DNA of 64,000 nt from Dehalococcoidia bacterium (GTDB lineage Bacteria > Chloroflexota > Dehalococcoidia > GIF9 > AB-539-J10). The stretch covers positions 22,502 through 86,501 of the forward strand of contig JAUWYX010000007.1 in NCBI GenBank assembly GCA_030615625.1. The letters are read 5' to 3'. Both the position numbers and the translations under genes were made by a program. The notes under the pieces were generated by a model, which saw only the letters and a list, made by a program, of their open reading frames with translations, searched no databases and was not told the origin of the DNA. Position 1 is the stretch's first letter, and each line of letters begins with the position of its first letter. This document shows positions 25,170 through 34,279 of the stretch, one piece after another.

Positions 25170-28100
25170 ATGAGTTATTTCCTGGGCGTAGATATTGGAT
25201 CTGTCAATGCTAAGCTGGCGCTCATAGACGAGAACTGCAGGGTCGTTCAGTTTGATACTGAGAAAGTAAGCTCCAGCCCCAGGGCCGCCGTCAGTTCACT
25301 TATCGCCAGGCTGGGCGAGAGATTCAATGTTGAAGAGATTGTCGCTGCTGGTGTATCCGGCTCAGGCAGGGCTGTTATCCCCAAGGAGCTTGGCTGGACG
25401 GAATACAGCAGCTCACTGGCGATTGCCTCTGGGCTGCTCCATCGTTACCCCGACGTTAAAACTATCATACAAATCGGCGGCCAGAGCACCCTGGTGATAG
25501 AGCTGGAAGATGGCTTGAGAAAACCGTGGAAGGTGGCATCCAATCCCCTTTGTGCTGCGGGCACGGGAAGGTTCCTGGAGCAACAGGCCTACAGGATTGG
25601 CATCAGCATGGAAGACTTCGCCACCCTGGCCCTGAAATGTAAGGGCACTCCTCCTAGGATAGCCGCCCGATGCAGCGTCTTTGCCAAGACCGACCTCATC
25701 CACCTACAGCAGAAGGGAGCCCCGCTGGACGCCATGCTCTACGCACTCTGCGAAAGCGTGGCCCGAATGGTCGCCTCTTTGAAGAAAGGAACTTTCCAGG
25801 AGCCGGTCTATTTTGTGGGCGGCGTTGCCGCCAATCCTGCCGTGGCCAAATCCCTCAACGATATGATTTCTGCCAGGAATGGGCATCCCGTTGAGATAAT
25901 CATTCCCGAAGATTACCTTCACATGGAGTCCCTGGGTTCGGCATTACTGTCCATAGGAAAAACTTCTCAGGGCGTTACGCTGTCAGGAACAGATGCCAGG
26001 CAGCGCCATTTTGAAATGCCCAGGCTGGAAATTGTCGCCGTTCAGGACGGTAAGGATGGTCAGAGGATAGAAGAACCATGTGTTGGCTACCTCGGGGTTG
26101 ACGTTGGCTCCACCAGCACCAAGGCTGTGATAATGGATGAATCGGGCACACGATTGCTGGGGAAGAACTACCTGATGACTGCGGGAAGGCCAATTGAGGC
26201 TGTCAGGCAGGTCTTCAGAAACTTGCTTTGGGAGGGTGCAGACAAGGTCAAGATAGCTGGCGTCGGCGTTACCGGCTCTGGTAGATATCTGGTGGGTGGC
26301 TTCATCGGGGCAGACTTGATTAAGAATGAGATAACGGCACAGACCAGGGCTGCCGCCGAGTTGGACACTGAAGCAGACATTATCGAGATTGGTGGGCAGG
26401 ACTCCAAGCTGGTCATCAAGAGAAACGGCGTGGTCGTGGACTATCATATGAACAAGGCCTGTGCCGCGGGGACAGGAAGCTTCATTGACGAACTAGCCGA
26501 GATGCTCGGCATTTCCGTGACCAATGGTGAGTTTGCTGACCTGGCATTTGCTGCCCCCCATACCATTGAGCTGGGGACGAGATGTGCTGCTTTTATGGGT
26601 CAGGCGGTGGCCTCGGCACAGCAAGAAGGCGTGCCGCTGGAAATAATCACGGCCAGTCTGGCTAACTCCATAGCTAAGAACTATCTCTCCAAGGTGGTGG
26701 AGCACAGAAAGCTGGGCGACAAGGTTATCCTCACTGGAGCGGTATTCTACAACAAAGCCGTAGTCTCTGCCTTCCACCAGCAGCTTAAAGGTAAAACATT
26801 GACCGTGCCGGAGCACAAGGAAGTCAGCGGCGCCATAGGCGCAGCCCTACTGGCAAAAGAGGCCATGGCCGGCCAGGAATCGAAGTTCAAGGGCTGTCAG
26901 GAGGTTGTGGACAGAGAGTGTAAACTTACTACATTTGTGTGCAAAGGGTGCGACAACAACTGCACCATTACCAGGATGGAGATGCCCGGTGAAGAGCATA
27001 GCTATTATGGCAGCAGGTGCGACAAGTACGACGCCATAGCCAGCCATGCCAAGAGAGAGACCTTCTTCGATAAGCGGGAACAGTTGCTCTTTCGAGAGTA
27101 CAAAAAGGATTCCGGCACAGGGCCTGTGGTGGGCATTCCCAGAGCATTGCTGGTCTATGACTATGCTCCGCTTATTATCGGGTTCCTTAATGCCCTCGAC
27201 GCCAAGGTTGCCCTTTCCAGCCAGACCAACAACGCAATCATGGAGCAGGCCATCGAGCTAAGCTACACCGACAGTTGTTTTCCCATGAAGCTTCTCCACG
27301 GGCATGCGGCAATGCTTAAGGATGTGGATTACATCCTTTATCCCTGCGCCATTCGCCTGGGTAGCAAAGATGGGGATGCGAACCAGAAATACTCCTGTCC
27401 CTTAGTTCAGGCCTCTCCGTTCATAATACGCAATGTGCTTGGCTTTGGGGAACGGCTGTTGATACCCATAATTGATTTCAGTCGAGGCGATGACGATGTG
27501 ATAAAGAACCTGGCGGATGTCGCCGTGAAGATGGGGTTCAGTAGAAAGAAAGGCAAGGAAGCAGCCCTGGCTGGCATTGAATCTCAGCGGAGATTCGAGG
27601 CCGACCAGGCAGTGCTGGGCAGGGAACTATTGAAGCAACTGCGCCAAAGCGACCAGTTGGGCGTGGTCCTCTTCGCCAGGTCTTATATGTCGCAGGATGC
27701 CGGGGCAAATCTGGGCATAGCGGAGAAGCTCGCTCAGCTTGGGGTGGTGCCCATACCGCTGGACTTTTTGCCCCTGGAGTCGGTGAATGCCAAGGATTAC
27801 TCCGACCGACCGTACTGGTTCTATGAGAACAAATATATAGCCGGCGCGGCTATAACTGTCTCAGACCCGCAGCTTTATGGGTTGTCGCTGACAAACTTTG
27901 GATGCGGCCCGAACTCCTTTATCCTCCACCTTGTAGAAGATATCATGGGGGGCAAGCCTCTGGGGCAGTTGGAAATAGACGAGCATGCCGCTGAGGCTGG
28001 TATCGTTACCCGCCTCGAAGCCTTCGTCGACACCATTGAAGGATTTGCCCACTCTGCCGGGAAGCAGGAAGCGCCACATAAAGAAGATATCTATCGGAGA

Positions 28101-29309
28101 GCATTTCCGGCCGTCATTGATACCGCGAAGACCTTCATTATTCCCAGGATGGCGCCGCACATTGAGCTTGTAGGTGCGCTTCTAGAGGGCAGCGGCTTCC
28201 GAGCAGTTGTGCTTCCTGAGGCCAATGAACGCAATCTACTCTATGCTGATAAGATAACATCGGGCATGGAATGTTTGCCCTATCGGGTAACCCTGGGCGA
28301 CTTTCTGAGGTTCAGTTACGAAGATGGCACTGACTTGAAAAACGTAGAGGCAGTTATGGCGGGGGCATATGGTCCCTGCCGCTTTGGGAAATATGCGCTG
28401 GAACAAATCAAGATACTTAAGGACGTGGGCATTGACCTTCCCATACGGACCACTGTGTCGAACAATGCGTATCGGGATACAGACATTAGCCCTCGTTTTG
28501 CCCGCCTCGCCTGGAAGGGCTGCGTGGCTATTGACTATCTCCAAAGGTCACTCTGGCGCACTCGCCCTTATGAAAAGAAGTCGGGCTCGGCAGACGAATT
28601 GTTTGATGAATATCTGGGCAGAATTGTCGGTCGCGTCCGTAAGAAAGAAAGTCTCGATGATATCCTGAGCCACGTAAATTCTGATTTTAGGTCTCTCATT
28701 GACCCTGAACTGCCCCGCAAGCCTCTAGTGGGCATTAATGGCGAAATCTTTTTGCGCTCCAACAGATTTAGCAACCAGGACCTGGTCAGGGAATGTGAAA
28801 AGGCTGGATTGGAGGTCGTCGTCTCTTCCATAGGAGAATGGATAAAATATATCTTCTACCGGCATGTTGAGGATGCTGTAAGGGACCGCAAATTCCTGAA
28901 GGCGCTGATTAGCTATATTATAAAACGTGTCTGGGAACATGACGAGCACAAGGTAGTCAAACATTTCCAGAACCTCGTTGATATGAAAGAGCCCTCAACG
29001 GAGGAAGTACTGAGGTGGACAAGTGAGTGGCTTTCCCCAAAATGCGGAAGTGAGGCAGTTCTCAGTATAGGTAGTGGAGTCGAATGGATGGAGAATCCTA
29101 AGTTTGCTGGTGTGATATCAGTAATGCCCCATGGTTGTATGCCCGGTGGAATTGTAGCTGCGATGTCAGAAAAATTCAGTGTTCTGTATCGTAAGCCCTG
29201 GATCAATCTCACATATGACGGCTTTGTGGAAAGCACCAACCTTACGAGAATCAATAATTTTGCCGAGGTGCTTAGATTTTGTAGCCAGGAAAGGAATGAA
29301 GGTATTTAG
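25170..29309 (+). CDS. Double-domain 2-hydroxyacyl-CoA dehydratase activase (BcrAD/BadFG family with DUF2229 and dehydratase-like region)
   Basis: 1379 residues. Two ASKHA ATPase domains: the first (1 to about 270) has GVDIGSVNAKLAL, CAAGTGRFLEQQAY and ARCSVFAKTD; the second (about 305-570) has GVDVGSTSTKAVI, CAAGTGSFIDELAE and TRCAAFMGQA. Each keeps the two Cys positions that hold the bridging [4Fe-4S] cluster. A Cys-rich linker (FVCKGCDNNCTI, near 590) leads to a DUF2229-like part and a C-terminal HgdB-like part. Family activases perform ATP-driven electron injection into radical dehydratases or benzoyl-CoA reductases. No separate dehydratase subunits adjoin it. A TACAAT box at 25151 lies 13 nt before the ATG. 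Confidence 0.88.
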   Translation: MSYFLGVDIGSVNAKLALIDENCRVVQFDTEKVSSSPRAAVSSLIARLGERFNVEEIVAAGVSGSGRAVIPKELGWTEYSSSLAIASGLLHRYPDVKTIIQIGGQSTLVIELEDGLRKPWKVASNPLCAAGTGRFLEQQAYRIGISMEDFATLALKCKGTPPRIAARCSVFAKTDLIHLQQKGAPLDAMLYALCESVARMVASLKKGTFQEPVYFVGGVAANPAVAKSLNDMISARNGHPVEIIIPEDYLHMESLGSALLSIGKTSQGVTLSGTDARQRHFEMPRLEIVAVQDGKDGQRIEEPCVGYLGVDVGSTSTKAVIMDESGTRLLGKNYLMTAGRPIEAVRQVFRNLLWEGADKVKIAGVGVTGSGRYLVGGFIGADLIKNEITAQTRAAAELDTEADIIEIGGQDSKLVIKRNGVVVDYHMNKACAAGTGSFIDELAEMLGISVTNGEFADLAFAAPHTIELGTRCAAFMGQAVASAQQEGVPLEIITASLANSIAKNYLSKVVEHRKLGDKVILTGAVFYNKAVVSAFHQQLKGKTLTVPEHKEVSGAIGAALLAKEAMAGQESKFKGCQEVVDRECKLTTFVCKGCDNNCTITRMEMPGEEHSYYGSRCDKYDAIASHAKRETFFDKREQLLFREYKKDSGTGPVVGIPRALLVYDYAPLIIGFLNALDAKVALSSQTNNAIMEQAIELSYTDSCFPMKLLHGHAAMLKDVDYILYPCAIRLGSKDGDANQKYSCPLVQASPFIIRNVLGFGERLLIPIIDFSRGDDDVIKNLADVAVKMGFSRKKGKEAALAGIESQRRFEADQAVLGRELLKQLRQSDQLGVVLFARSYMSQDAGANLGIAEKLAQLGVVPIPLDFLPLESVNAKDYSDRPYWFYENKYIAGAAITVSDPQLYGLSLTNFGCGPNSFILHLVEDIMGGKPLGQLEIDEHAAEAGIVTRLEAFVDTIEGFAHSAGKQEAPHKEDIYRRAFPAVIDTAKTFIIPRMAPHIELVGALLEGSGFRAVVLPEANERNLLYADKITSGMECLPYRVTLGDFLRFSYEDGTDLKNVEAVMAGAYGPCRFGKYALEQIKILKDVGIDLPIRTTVSNNAYRDTDISPRFARLAWKGCVAIDYLQRSLWRTRPYEKKSGSADELFDEYLGRIVGRVRKKESLDDILSHVNSDFRSLIDPELPRKPLVGINGEIFLRSNRFSNQDLVRECEKAGLEVVVSSIGEWIKYIFYRHVEDAVRDRKFLKALISYIIKRVWEHDEHKVVKHFQNLVDMKEPSTEEVLRWTSEWLSPKCGSEAVLSIGSGVEWMENPKFAGVISVMPHGCMPGGIVAAMSEKFSVLYRKPWINLTYDGFVESTNLTRINNFAEVLRFCSQERNEGI

Positions 29310-29338
29310 GCAACCTTACCTCCAGCTAATGTGCAATT

Positions 29339-31483
29339 TCAACCCTGGGTTTGTGTTGGACTTCTAGTTCTTCTGCCCCTTCTACGCACGAGATAAATCA
29401 CCAGTCCCACTACTACTGCCGCCGCTATAATGCCGCCGATGAGAGCCCAATTTATCGGTGGTTTCCGCTCAAAGTTAGCTGTTATAGAATAATTATCGGT
29501 CATGGCGATGATGGTTGTGGCGGCATTCACATCGAAGATGGCACCCACGTCACCCGTCCAGTTGACGAAGCGGTAGCCCGCATCGGGTTTGGAAACCAGA
29601 TGAACCATCGCCCCGGCATTATAATCGAACGACTCCTCGCCAGGGGTGATTACGGCCCCGCCAGCTGTACTGGATATGGTAAGGGTGTGGTGGGTGATAG
29701 TCCCCAGATTCCATTTGACAAACTCGACCCCGGCGCCTGCGGCGACCGCAGTGCCGTCAGATTTGAGCCCCACCGTGTGCCCGGCTGCGGCGACCTGGAC
29801 GATATCTCTCCAGTCGCTGACATCGCACTGCTCAAAGAAATTACGCCCCACGGCGACCACGGTGCCGTCCTCCTTAGCTCCCACCGTATAATCATAGCCA
29901 GCGGCGACCTGGACGATGTCTCTCCAGTCGCTGATATCACACTGCCCCCGGTTGTTGTATCCCACGGCGACCACGGTACCGTCGGATTTAAGCCCCACAG
30001 TGTGCTCGCTACCAGCGGTGACCTGTACGATGTCGCTCCAGCCGCCCTCGCATTCCCCAGCGTAGTTAAGTCCCACCGCGACCGAGACGCCGTCGGCCTT
30101 AAGCCCCACCATGCACCGGTCGCCTGCGGCGACCTGTACGATTTGTATCCAGTCACCGACATCCAACTGCCCGTAATCGTATCCCACGGTGACCAGGGTG
30201 CCGTCGGACTTAAGCCCCACTGTGTAAATGTCGCCTGCGGCGATCTGGACGATGTTTGTCCAGTGACTGACATCGCACTGACCGTAGTATTTGTATCCCA
30301 CGGCGACCACGGTGCCGTCCGCCTTAGCCCCAGCGGTATGGTAGCCGCCTGCGGCGATCTGGACGATGTTCGTCCAATCGCCGACATTGCACTCCCCATA
30401 CTCGTTTCTTCCCGTGGCGACTACGGTGCCGTCGGCCTTAAGCCCCACCGTGTGAAGCCCGCCTGCGGCGATCTGGACGATGTCTGTCCAACCACTGACA
30501 TCGCACTGCCCCTGGTCGTTGGATTCCACGGCGACCACGGTGCCATCGGACTTAAGCCCTACTATGTGATCCCTGCCAGCGGTGACTTGGACGATGTCCG
30601 TCCAGCTGCGCACATCCATCACCCCAAAGCGGTCGGGTCCCGCGACGACCACTGAGTCGTTGCTCTTAAGTGCCACTGTATGCTCGTAGCCTGCGGCAAC
30701 CTGGACGATGTCCTTCCAGTTACTGACATCACATTGTCCCTGGTCGTTTGATCCCACGGCGACCACGGTGCCGTCGGCCTTAAGCCCCACCGTGTGAAGC
30801 CCGCCTGCGGCGACCTGGACGATATCTGTCCAGTCGCCGACATTGCACCTTCTGTCATCATTGTATCCCACGGCGACCACGGTGCCGTCGGATTTAAGCC
30901 CCACCGTGTGCGCCTTGCCCGCGGAGAACCGGACGATGTCTGTCCAGCCGCCGACGTCGCACTCCCCGCAGTAGTTTTGTCCCGCGGCGACCACGGTGCC
31001 GTTGGATTTAAGCCCCACCGTGTGCGCTCCACCTGCGGAGACGCGGACGATGTCCGTCCAGCCATCGACATCACATTGGCCATATTCGTTGTATCCCACG
31101 GCGACCACGGTGCCGTCGGCTTTTAGCCCCACAGTATGACCCCCGAAAGTTTCGCCGCCTGCGGCGACTTGGATGATGTCCGTCCAGTCACTGACGTCAC
31201 ACTCCCCCCGGTAATTGTATCCCACCGCGACTACGGTGCCGTCGGATCTAAGCCCCGCCGTGTGCCTCCAGCCTGCGGCAACCATAGGCGTTACGTTTCC
31301 TTGAAGGGTGTTCAATGCCATTGTGAGAATAAGACTGGGGTTATCTACCGTCGAATGACTAATAGAATGGTCATCTGTCACAGGCACAGCTGCCGAAGCC
31401 GCTGCCATCGATACAGGAAGAATCGGACTGAAGACCAGAACAATGGAAAGTAAAACTCCTGGGAAGCTCCTCCTTTTCTTCAT
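29339..31483 (-). CDS. Secreted RCC1-repeat protein with InlB B-repeat and C-terminal membrane anchor
   Basis: 714 residues. Signal peptide (MKKRRSFPGVLLSIVLVF...). Thirteen full and one partial repeat of about 38 residues follow, each of the form HTVGLKSDGTVVAVGYN then a QCDVSxWTDIVQVAAG part, typical of RCC1/beta-propeller blades; 13-14 blades suggests two seven-bladed propellers. One InlB B-repeat (LTISSTAGGAV...GYRFVNWTGDVGA) precedes a hydrophobic helix and RRRGRR tail. ATG 31483 is chosen, with AGAGGG upstream; in-frame ATGs at 31489 and 31516 are alternatives. Likely surface-exposed; ligand unknown. Divergent from padR. Confidence 0.85.
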   Translation of the reverse strand: MKKRRSFPGVLLSIVLVFSPILPVSMAAASAAVPVTDDHSISHSTVDNPSLILTMALNTLQGNVTPMVAAGWRHTAGLRSDGTVVAVGYNYRGECDVSDWTDIIQVAAGGETFGGHTVGLKADGTVVAVGYNEYGQCDVDGWTDIVRVSAGGAHTVGLKSNGTVVAAGQNYCGECDVGGWTDIVRFSAGKAHTVGLKSDGTVVAVGYNDDRRCNVGDWTDIVQVAAGGLHTVGLKADGTVVAVGSNDQGQCDVSNWKDIVQVAAGYEHTVALKSNDSVVVAGPDRFGVMDVRSWTDIVQVTAGRDHIVGLKSDGTVVAVESNDQGQCDVSGWTDIVQIAAGGLHTVGLKADGTVVATGRNEYGECNVGDWTNIVQIAAGGYHTAGAKADGTVVAVGYKYYGQCDVSHWTNIVQIAAGDIYTVGLKSDGTLVTVGYDYGQLDVGDWIQIVQVAAGDRCMVGLKADGVSVAVGLNYAGECEGGWSDIVQVTAGSEHTVGLKSDGTVVAVGYNNRGQCDISDWRDIVQVAAGYDYTVGAKEDGTVVAVGRNFFEQCDVSDWRDIVQVAAAGHTVGLKSDGTAVAAGAGVEFVKWNLGTITHHTLTISSTAGGAVITPGEESFDYNAGAMVHLVSKPDAGYRFVNWTGDVGAIFDVNAATTIIAMTDNYSITANFERKPPINWALIGGIIAAAVVVGLVIYLVRRRGRRTRSPTQTQG
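29724..31290. repeat. Tandem ~114-bp coding repeats of the RCC1 protein
   Basis: About 13 imperfect units of roughly 114 bp each, one per propeller blade, with near-identical blocks such as GACCACGGTGCCGTC recurring in phase. Units differ by scattered substitutions and a few codon-sized changes. The repeats keep an open frame on the opposite strand too, which is a by-product of their codon pattern. Confidence 0.8.
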
Positions 31484-31563
31484 TGCCATCCCTCTTATTT
31501 GTGCGCGCTGTTTCATTTTGGGCAGTTTTGACCGCCAAAATGTCTGGCTTTTAATATTATATC

Positions 31564-31576
31564 ATACGCTCCGTAT
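31564..31576. promoter_or_regulatory. Palindrome in the padR/RCC1 divergent promoter region
   Basis: ATACG-CTC-CGTAT is a perfect inverted repeat between the divergent start sites. It overlaps a TATAAT on the plus strand (31574-31579) and lies next to TGATATAAT on the minus strand, a possible extended -10 for the RCC1 gene. A plausible operator for the adjacent PadR regulator. Confidence 0.4.
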
Positions 31577-31589
31577 AATCCTTGCCGTG

Positions 31590-31617
31590 TTGACAATTAG
31601 ATTTTAGATGATATACT
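31590..31617 (+). promoter_or_regulatory. padR promoter, probably giving a leaderless mRNA
   Basis: TTGACA (31590-31595), 16-nt spacer, TATACT (31612-31617). Only 9 nt separate the -10 box from the padR ATG, so transcription probably starts at or next to the start codon. No ribosome site is visible. Confidence 0.6.
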
Positions 31618-31626
31618 AAAAGGGTT

Positions 31627-31959
31627 ATGGCTCAATCTTATGTTCGCCTATTGTTAAGGGGTGTCGTGGAGCCTTTGCTGCTCTTTATTATAGGCGAATT
31701 ACCCATACATGGCTATGAGATTGCCAGAGAACTAGAGCGGAGGAGCGAAGGCTACTTTGATCTTACGGCAAGCACCCTTTACTCCGCATTACGCCGTTTG
31801 GAGAGCAGAGGACTTGTGGCAAGCTCGTGGCAGCTAGTTGCCAAGCAAAGGCGCCGATGTTATGAGTTGACCGAGAAAGGTCGTCAGATTCTGGCTGAAG
31901 AATTAGCTCAGTGGCAGAAGTTTCTTGGTGCTACTGACAGAGTTATAGACAGCCAGTGA
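31627..31959 (+). CDS. PadR-family transcriptional regulator
   Basis: 110-residue winged-helix protein. The PadR N-terminal pattern is clear: EPLLLFIIGELPIHGYEIARELERRSEGYFDLTASTLYSALRRLESRGLVASSW, followed by the wing RRRCYELTEKGRQILAEEL. The C-terminal dimer helix is short. It probably controls itself and a neighbour; the palindrome in the divergent region makes the RCC1 surface protein a candidate target. The MBL-fold gene begins 1 nt after its stop, so they form an operon. Confidence 0.92.
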   Translation: MAQSYVRLLLRGVVEPLLLFIIGELPIHGYEIARELERRSEGYFDLTASTLYSALRRLESRGLVASSWQLVAKQRRRCYELTEKGRQILAEELAQWQKFLGATDRVIDSQ

Positions 31960-31960
31960 A

Positions 31961-32737
31961 GTGGAAATTCAAATCTTAGGGGCCCATCAGCTCGAGTTAA
32001 AAGGGGCGCGGCTAACTTCTCTATTAATTGATGGTACTTTGGTTGTAGACGCTGGTGGACTCACTTCGGCTCTTTCTCTGGCTGAACAGAAAAAAATAAA
32101 GGCCGTTTTGCTTACCCATCACCACTTCGACCATATTCGGGATCTGGTTACTCTGGCTGCTAACGCTGCTTACTATTGGCGAGGGCAACTAGTAGCCTAC
32201 GCCTTGCGCTACACGCTTGATATTGTCACTACTGGCCTTTTTGATGGCCAGATATATGCCAATTTTCTGGAATATCCCAGTAAAGAGAAGCCGACTCTCA
32301 TACTCAAGGCTATTGAGCCTTATAGCAGAAAAACTATCGCTGGTTTTGATGTCTTAGCAGTGCCGGTAAAACATTCCGTACCTGCTGTCGGCTATCAAAT
32401 TACCTCTTCGGATAATAAAAGCTTGTTTTACACCAGCGATACCACAGTGGGAATATCCGATTGCTGGCAGCATATTTTCCCTCAGTTGCTTATTACTGAA
32501 GTTGCCGGACCCAATAAGTATGGGGACTGGCTCAAGAAAGCTGGCCATCTTTGTGCTGAGTTTCTAAAAGAGGAACTCATACAATTTCGCCGACTCAAAG
32601 GGTATTTACCTCGCGTCATTGTTATTCATATCGGGAATCCTTTTGAGCAAGAGATTAAGGAAGAAGTAGCTCGAGTGGCTCAGGAACTAGAAGCTGATAT
32701 AAGCCTGGGCTATGAAGACATGAAAATTACCTTGTAA
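31961..32737 (+). CDS. MBL-fold metallo-hydrolase
   Basis: 258 residues of the metallo-beta-lactamase superfamily with LTHHHFDHIRD, the zinc-binding HxHxDH motif in the form THHHFDH, a later His (PVKHSVPAVGYQI) and an Asp (YTSDTTVG). The layout resembles ribonuclease Z or phosphodiesterase-type MBL proteins rather than lactamases. GTG start 1 nt after padR. Substrate unknown; possibly a signalling nucleotide or detoxification enzyme under PadR control. A strong hairpin follows the gene. Confidence 0.87.
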   Translation: MEIQILGAHQLELKGARLTSLLIDGTLVVDAGGLTSALSLAEQKKIKAVLLTHHHFDHIRDLVTLAANAAYYWRGQLVAYALRYTLDIVTTGLFDGQIYANFLEYPSKEKPTLILKAIEPYSRKTIAGFDVLAVPVKHSVPAVGYQITSSDNKSLFYTSDTTVGISDCWQHIFPQLLITEVAGPNKYGDWLKKAGHLCAEFLKEELIQFRRLKGYLPRVIVIHIGNPFEQEIKEEVARVAQELEADISLGYEDMKITL

Positions 32738-32802
32738 TTGCCACCCATGGAGTTACTGTTATTCTTTTCTACTGGCAAGTATTTATGGCGTTGCGCCTGA
32801 AG

Positions 32803-32846
32803 GCTGGCGCCATGGCAAGAGTTGCTATGGCGCCAGCAGTTTTCTT
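32803..32846 (+). terminator. Strong hairpin terminator after the padR operon
   Basis: GCTGGCGCCATGGCAA (32803-32818) pairs with TTGCTATGGCGCCAGC (32822-32837) with one G-T wobble and a 3-nt loop, followed by AGTTTTCTT. It ends at the stop codon of the convergent trpB2, so it could work in both directions. Confidence 0.75.
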
Positions 32847-34210
32847 CAGCCTACCTTGGGCAGTTCAAGCTGGGCCTTCCTTACTTCTTCCTCGGGATAG
32901 GCATAATCTTCAAGTTGCCCCGTTAGGTATTTCTCATAGGCAGCCAGGTCAAAGTGCCCGTGCCCGCTATGGGCGATAAGGATGGTCTTTGACACACCCT
33001 CTTTTTTGCACTTAAGTGCTTCATCAATAGCTACCTTGAGATTGTGGCATGGCTCAGGACCGCTGATAATGCCCTCGGTGCGGGCAAAGTGTACTCCGGC
33101 GGCAAAGGCGGCAGTTTGAGGCACAGCTACAGCTTCAACCAACCCCAGTCTATGGAGGTGGCATATAGTAGGTGCCATGCCATGATAGCGCAGTCCGCCG
33201 GCGTGAATTGGTGGCGGGATAAAGCCGTGCCCCAGGGTATACATTTTAATCAGGGGCGTCATCCCGGACAGGTCACCAAAATCATAGGCATAAAGTCCCT
33301 TGGTCACACTAGGACAGCTTTCCGGCTCACAGCAGATAATGCGCATGTCTGGCTTCTTGCCGCTAATCTTATCCCGAATCCAGGGGAAGAATTGCCCGGC
33401 GAAGTTTGAGCCACCGCCAATGCAGCCGACAATAATATCAGGGTAAGCGTCTGCCATCTCCATCTGCTTCCGGCATTCCTCCCCGACGATGGTCTGATGG
33501 AGCAGGACATGGTTAGCCACGCTGCCAATCGAATATTTAAAGTCTGGATGTTCTATCATATAATCTACTGCCTCGCTAATAGCCAGACCTAGACTACCGG
33601 GACAATCAGGCCATTTTTCCAGCATAGCTCGCCCTGACTTGGTCTCTGTACTGGGGCTGGGGACACAGTTAGCCCCCCAGGTCTCCATGGCGATGCGGCG
33701 ATAAGGCTTCTGGTCATAGCTAATCCTGACCATATAGACCTTTATCTCTAAACCAAAGAATGCGCCGGCCAGAGCCAGGGCACTGCCCCACTGCCCGGCA
33801 CCGGTCTCAGTACATAAGCCCTTGAGCCCTTGTTTCTTGGCATAGTATGCCTGAGCCGTGGCGGTATTGGGCTTGTGGCTCCCCGCTTGGTTTGTCCCCT
33901 CGTATTTATAGAAAATCTTGGCTGGAGTATCCAAGGCTTTCTCCAGCCGATACGCCCGGTGCAACACCGTTGGTCTCCAGGTACGGTAGACCGCCTGCAG
34001 TTCCTCAGGGATTTCAATCCAGCGGTCTGTGGTGTTGAGCTCTTGCTCGGCACATGCCCTGGAAAATAGACCGGCGGCGTCATCTACGGTTGCTGGCTTT
34101 CCCGTTCCTGGGTGCAAAAGTGGCGGCATTGGCTCGGGCATATCAACCATAATGTTATACCACTTGGTTGGCATGTCCTTTTGGTCAAGAAACCACATTG
34201 CTCTTTCCAT
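32846..34210 (-). CDS. trpB2: Tryptophan synthase beta chain, TrpB2-type
   Basis: 454-residue PLP enzyme of the TrpB2 subgroup: long N-terminus with the MPPLLHPGTGKP region, the PLP lysine in YEGTNQAGSHKPNTA, and ETGAGQWGSALA and GGGSNFAGQ for substrate and phosphate binding. TrpB2 converts indole and serine (in some species phosphoserine) to tryptophan, usually without TrpA. It lies last in the trp operon, 69 nt after trpA, with its own strong site (AAAGGAGGAG). A second, TrpA-partnered trpB is at 35050. Confidence 0.94.
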   Translation of the reverse strand: MERAMWFLDQKDMPTKWYNIMVDMPEPMPPLLHPGTGKPATVDDAAGLFSRACAEQELNTTDRWIEIPEELQAVYRTWRPTVLHRAYRLEKALDTPAKIFYKYEGTNQAGSHKPNTATAQAYYAKKQGLKGLCTETGAGQWGSALALAGAFFGLEIKVYMVRISYDQKPYRRIAMETWGANCVPSPSTETKSGRAMLEKWPDCPGSLGLAISEAVDYMIEHPDFKYSIGSVANHVLLHQTIVGEECRKQMEMADAYPDIIVGCIGGGSNFAGQFFPWIRDKISGKKPDMRIICCEPESCPSVTKGLYAYDFGDLSGMTPLIKMYTLGHGFIPPPIHAGGLRYHGMAPTICHLHRLGLVEAVAVPQTAAFAAGVHFARTEGIISGPEPCHNLKVAIDEALKCKKEGVSKTILIAHSGHGHFDLAAYEKYLTGQLEDYAYPEEEVRKAQLELPKVG

Positions 34211-34279
34211 TTCTCCTCCTTTCGATTTCTTGTTCGGCTAACATTTCGGAACTAAGTTACCCTACATATTGACCTCCTT

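Noticed and set aside
29351-30655. 434-codon open frame on the plus strand opposite the RCC1 gene
   Set aside because: It mirrors the 114-bp coding repeats, has no family resemblance or ribosome site, and the minus-strand frame has a signal peptide, RCC1 blades and a membrane anchor.
29724-31290. Tandem array as a CRISPR
   Set aside because: Units are 114 bp, contiguous without unique spacers, and encode RCC1 blades in frame.
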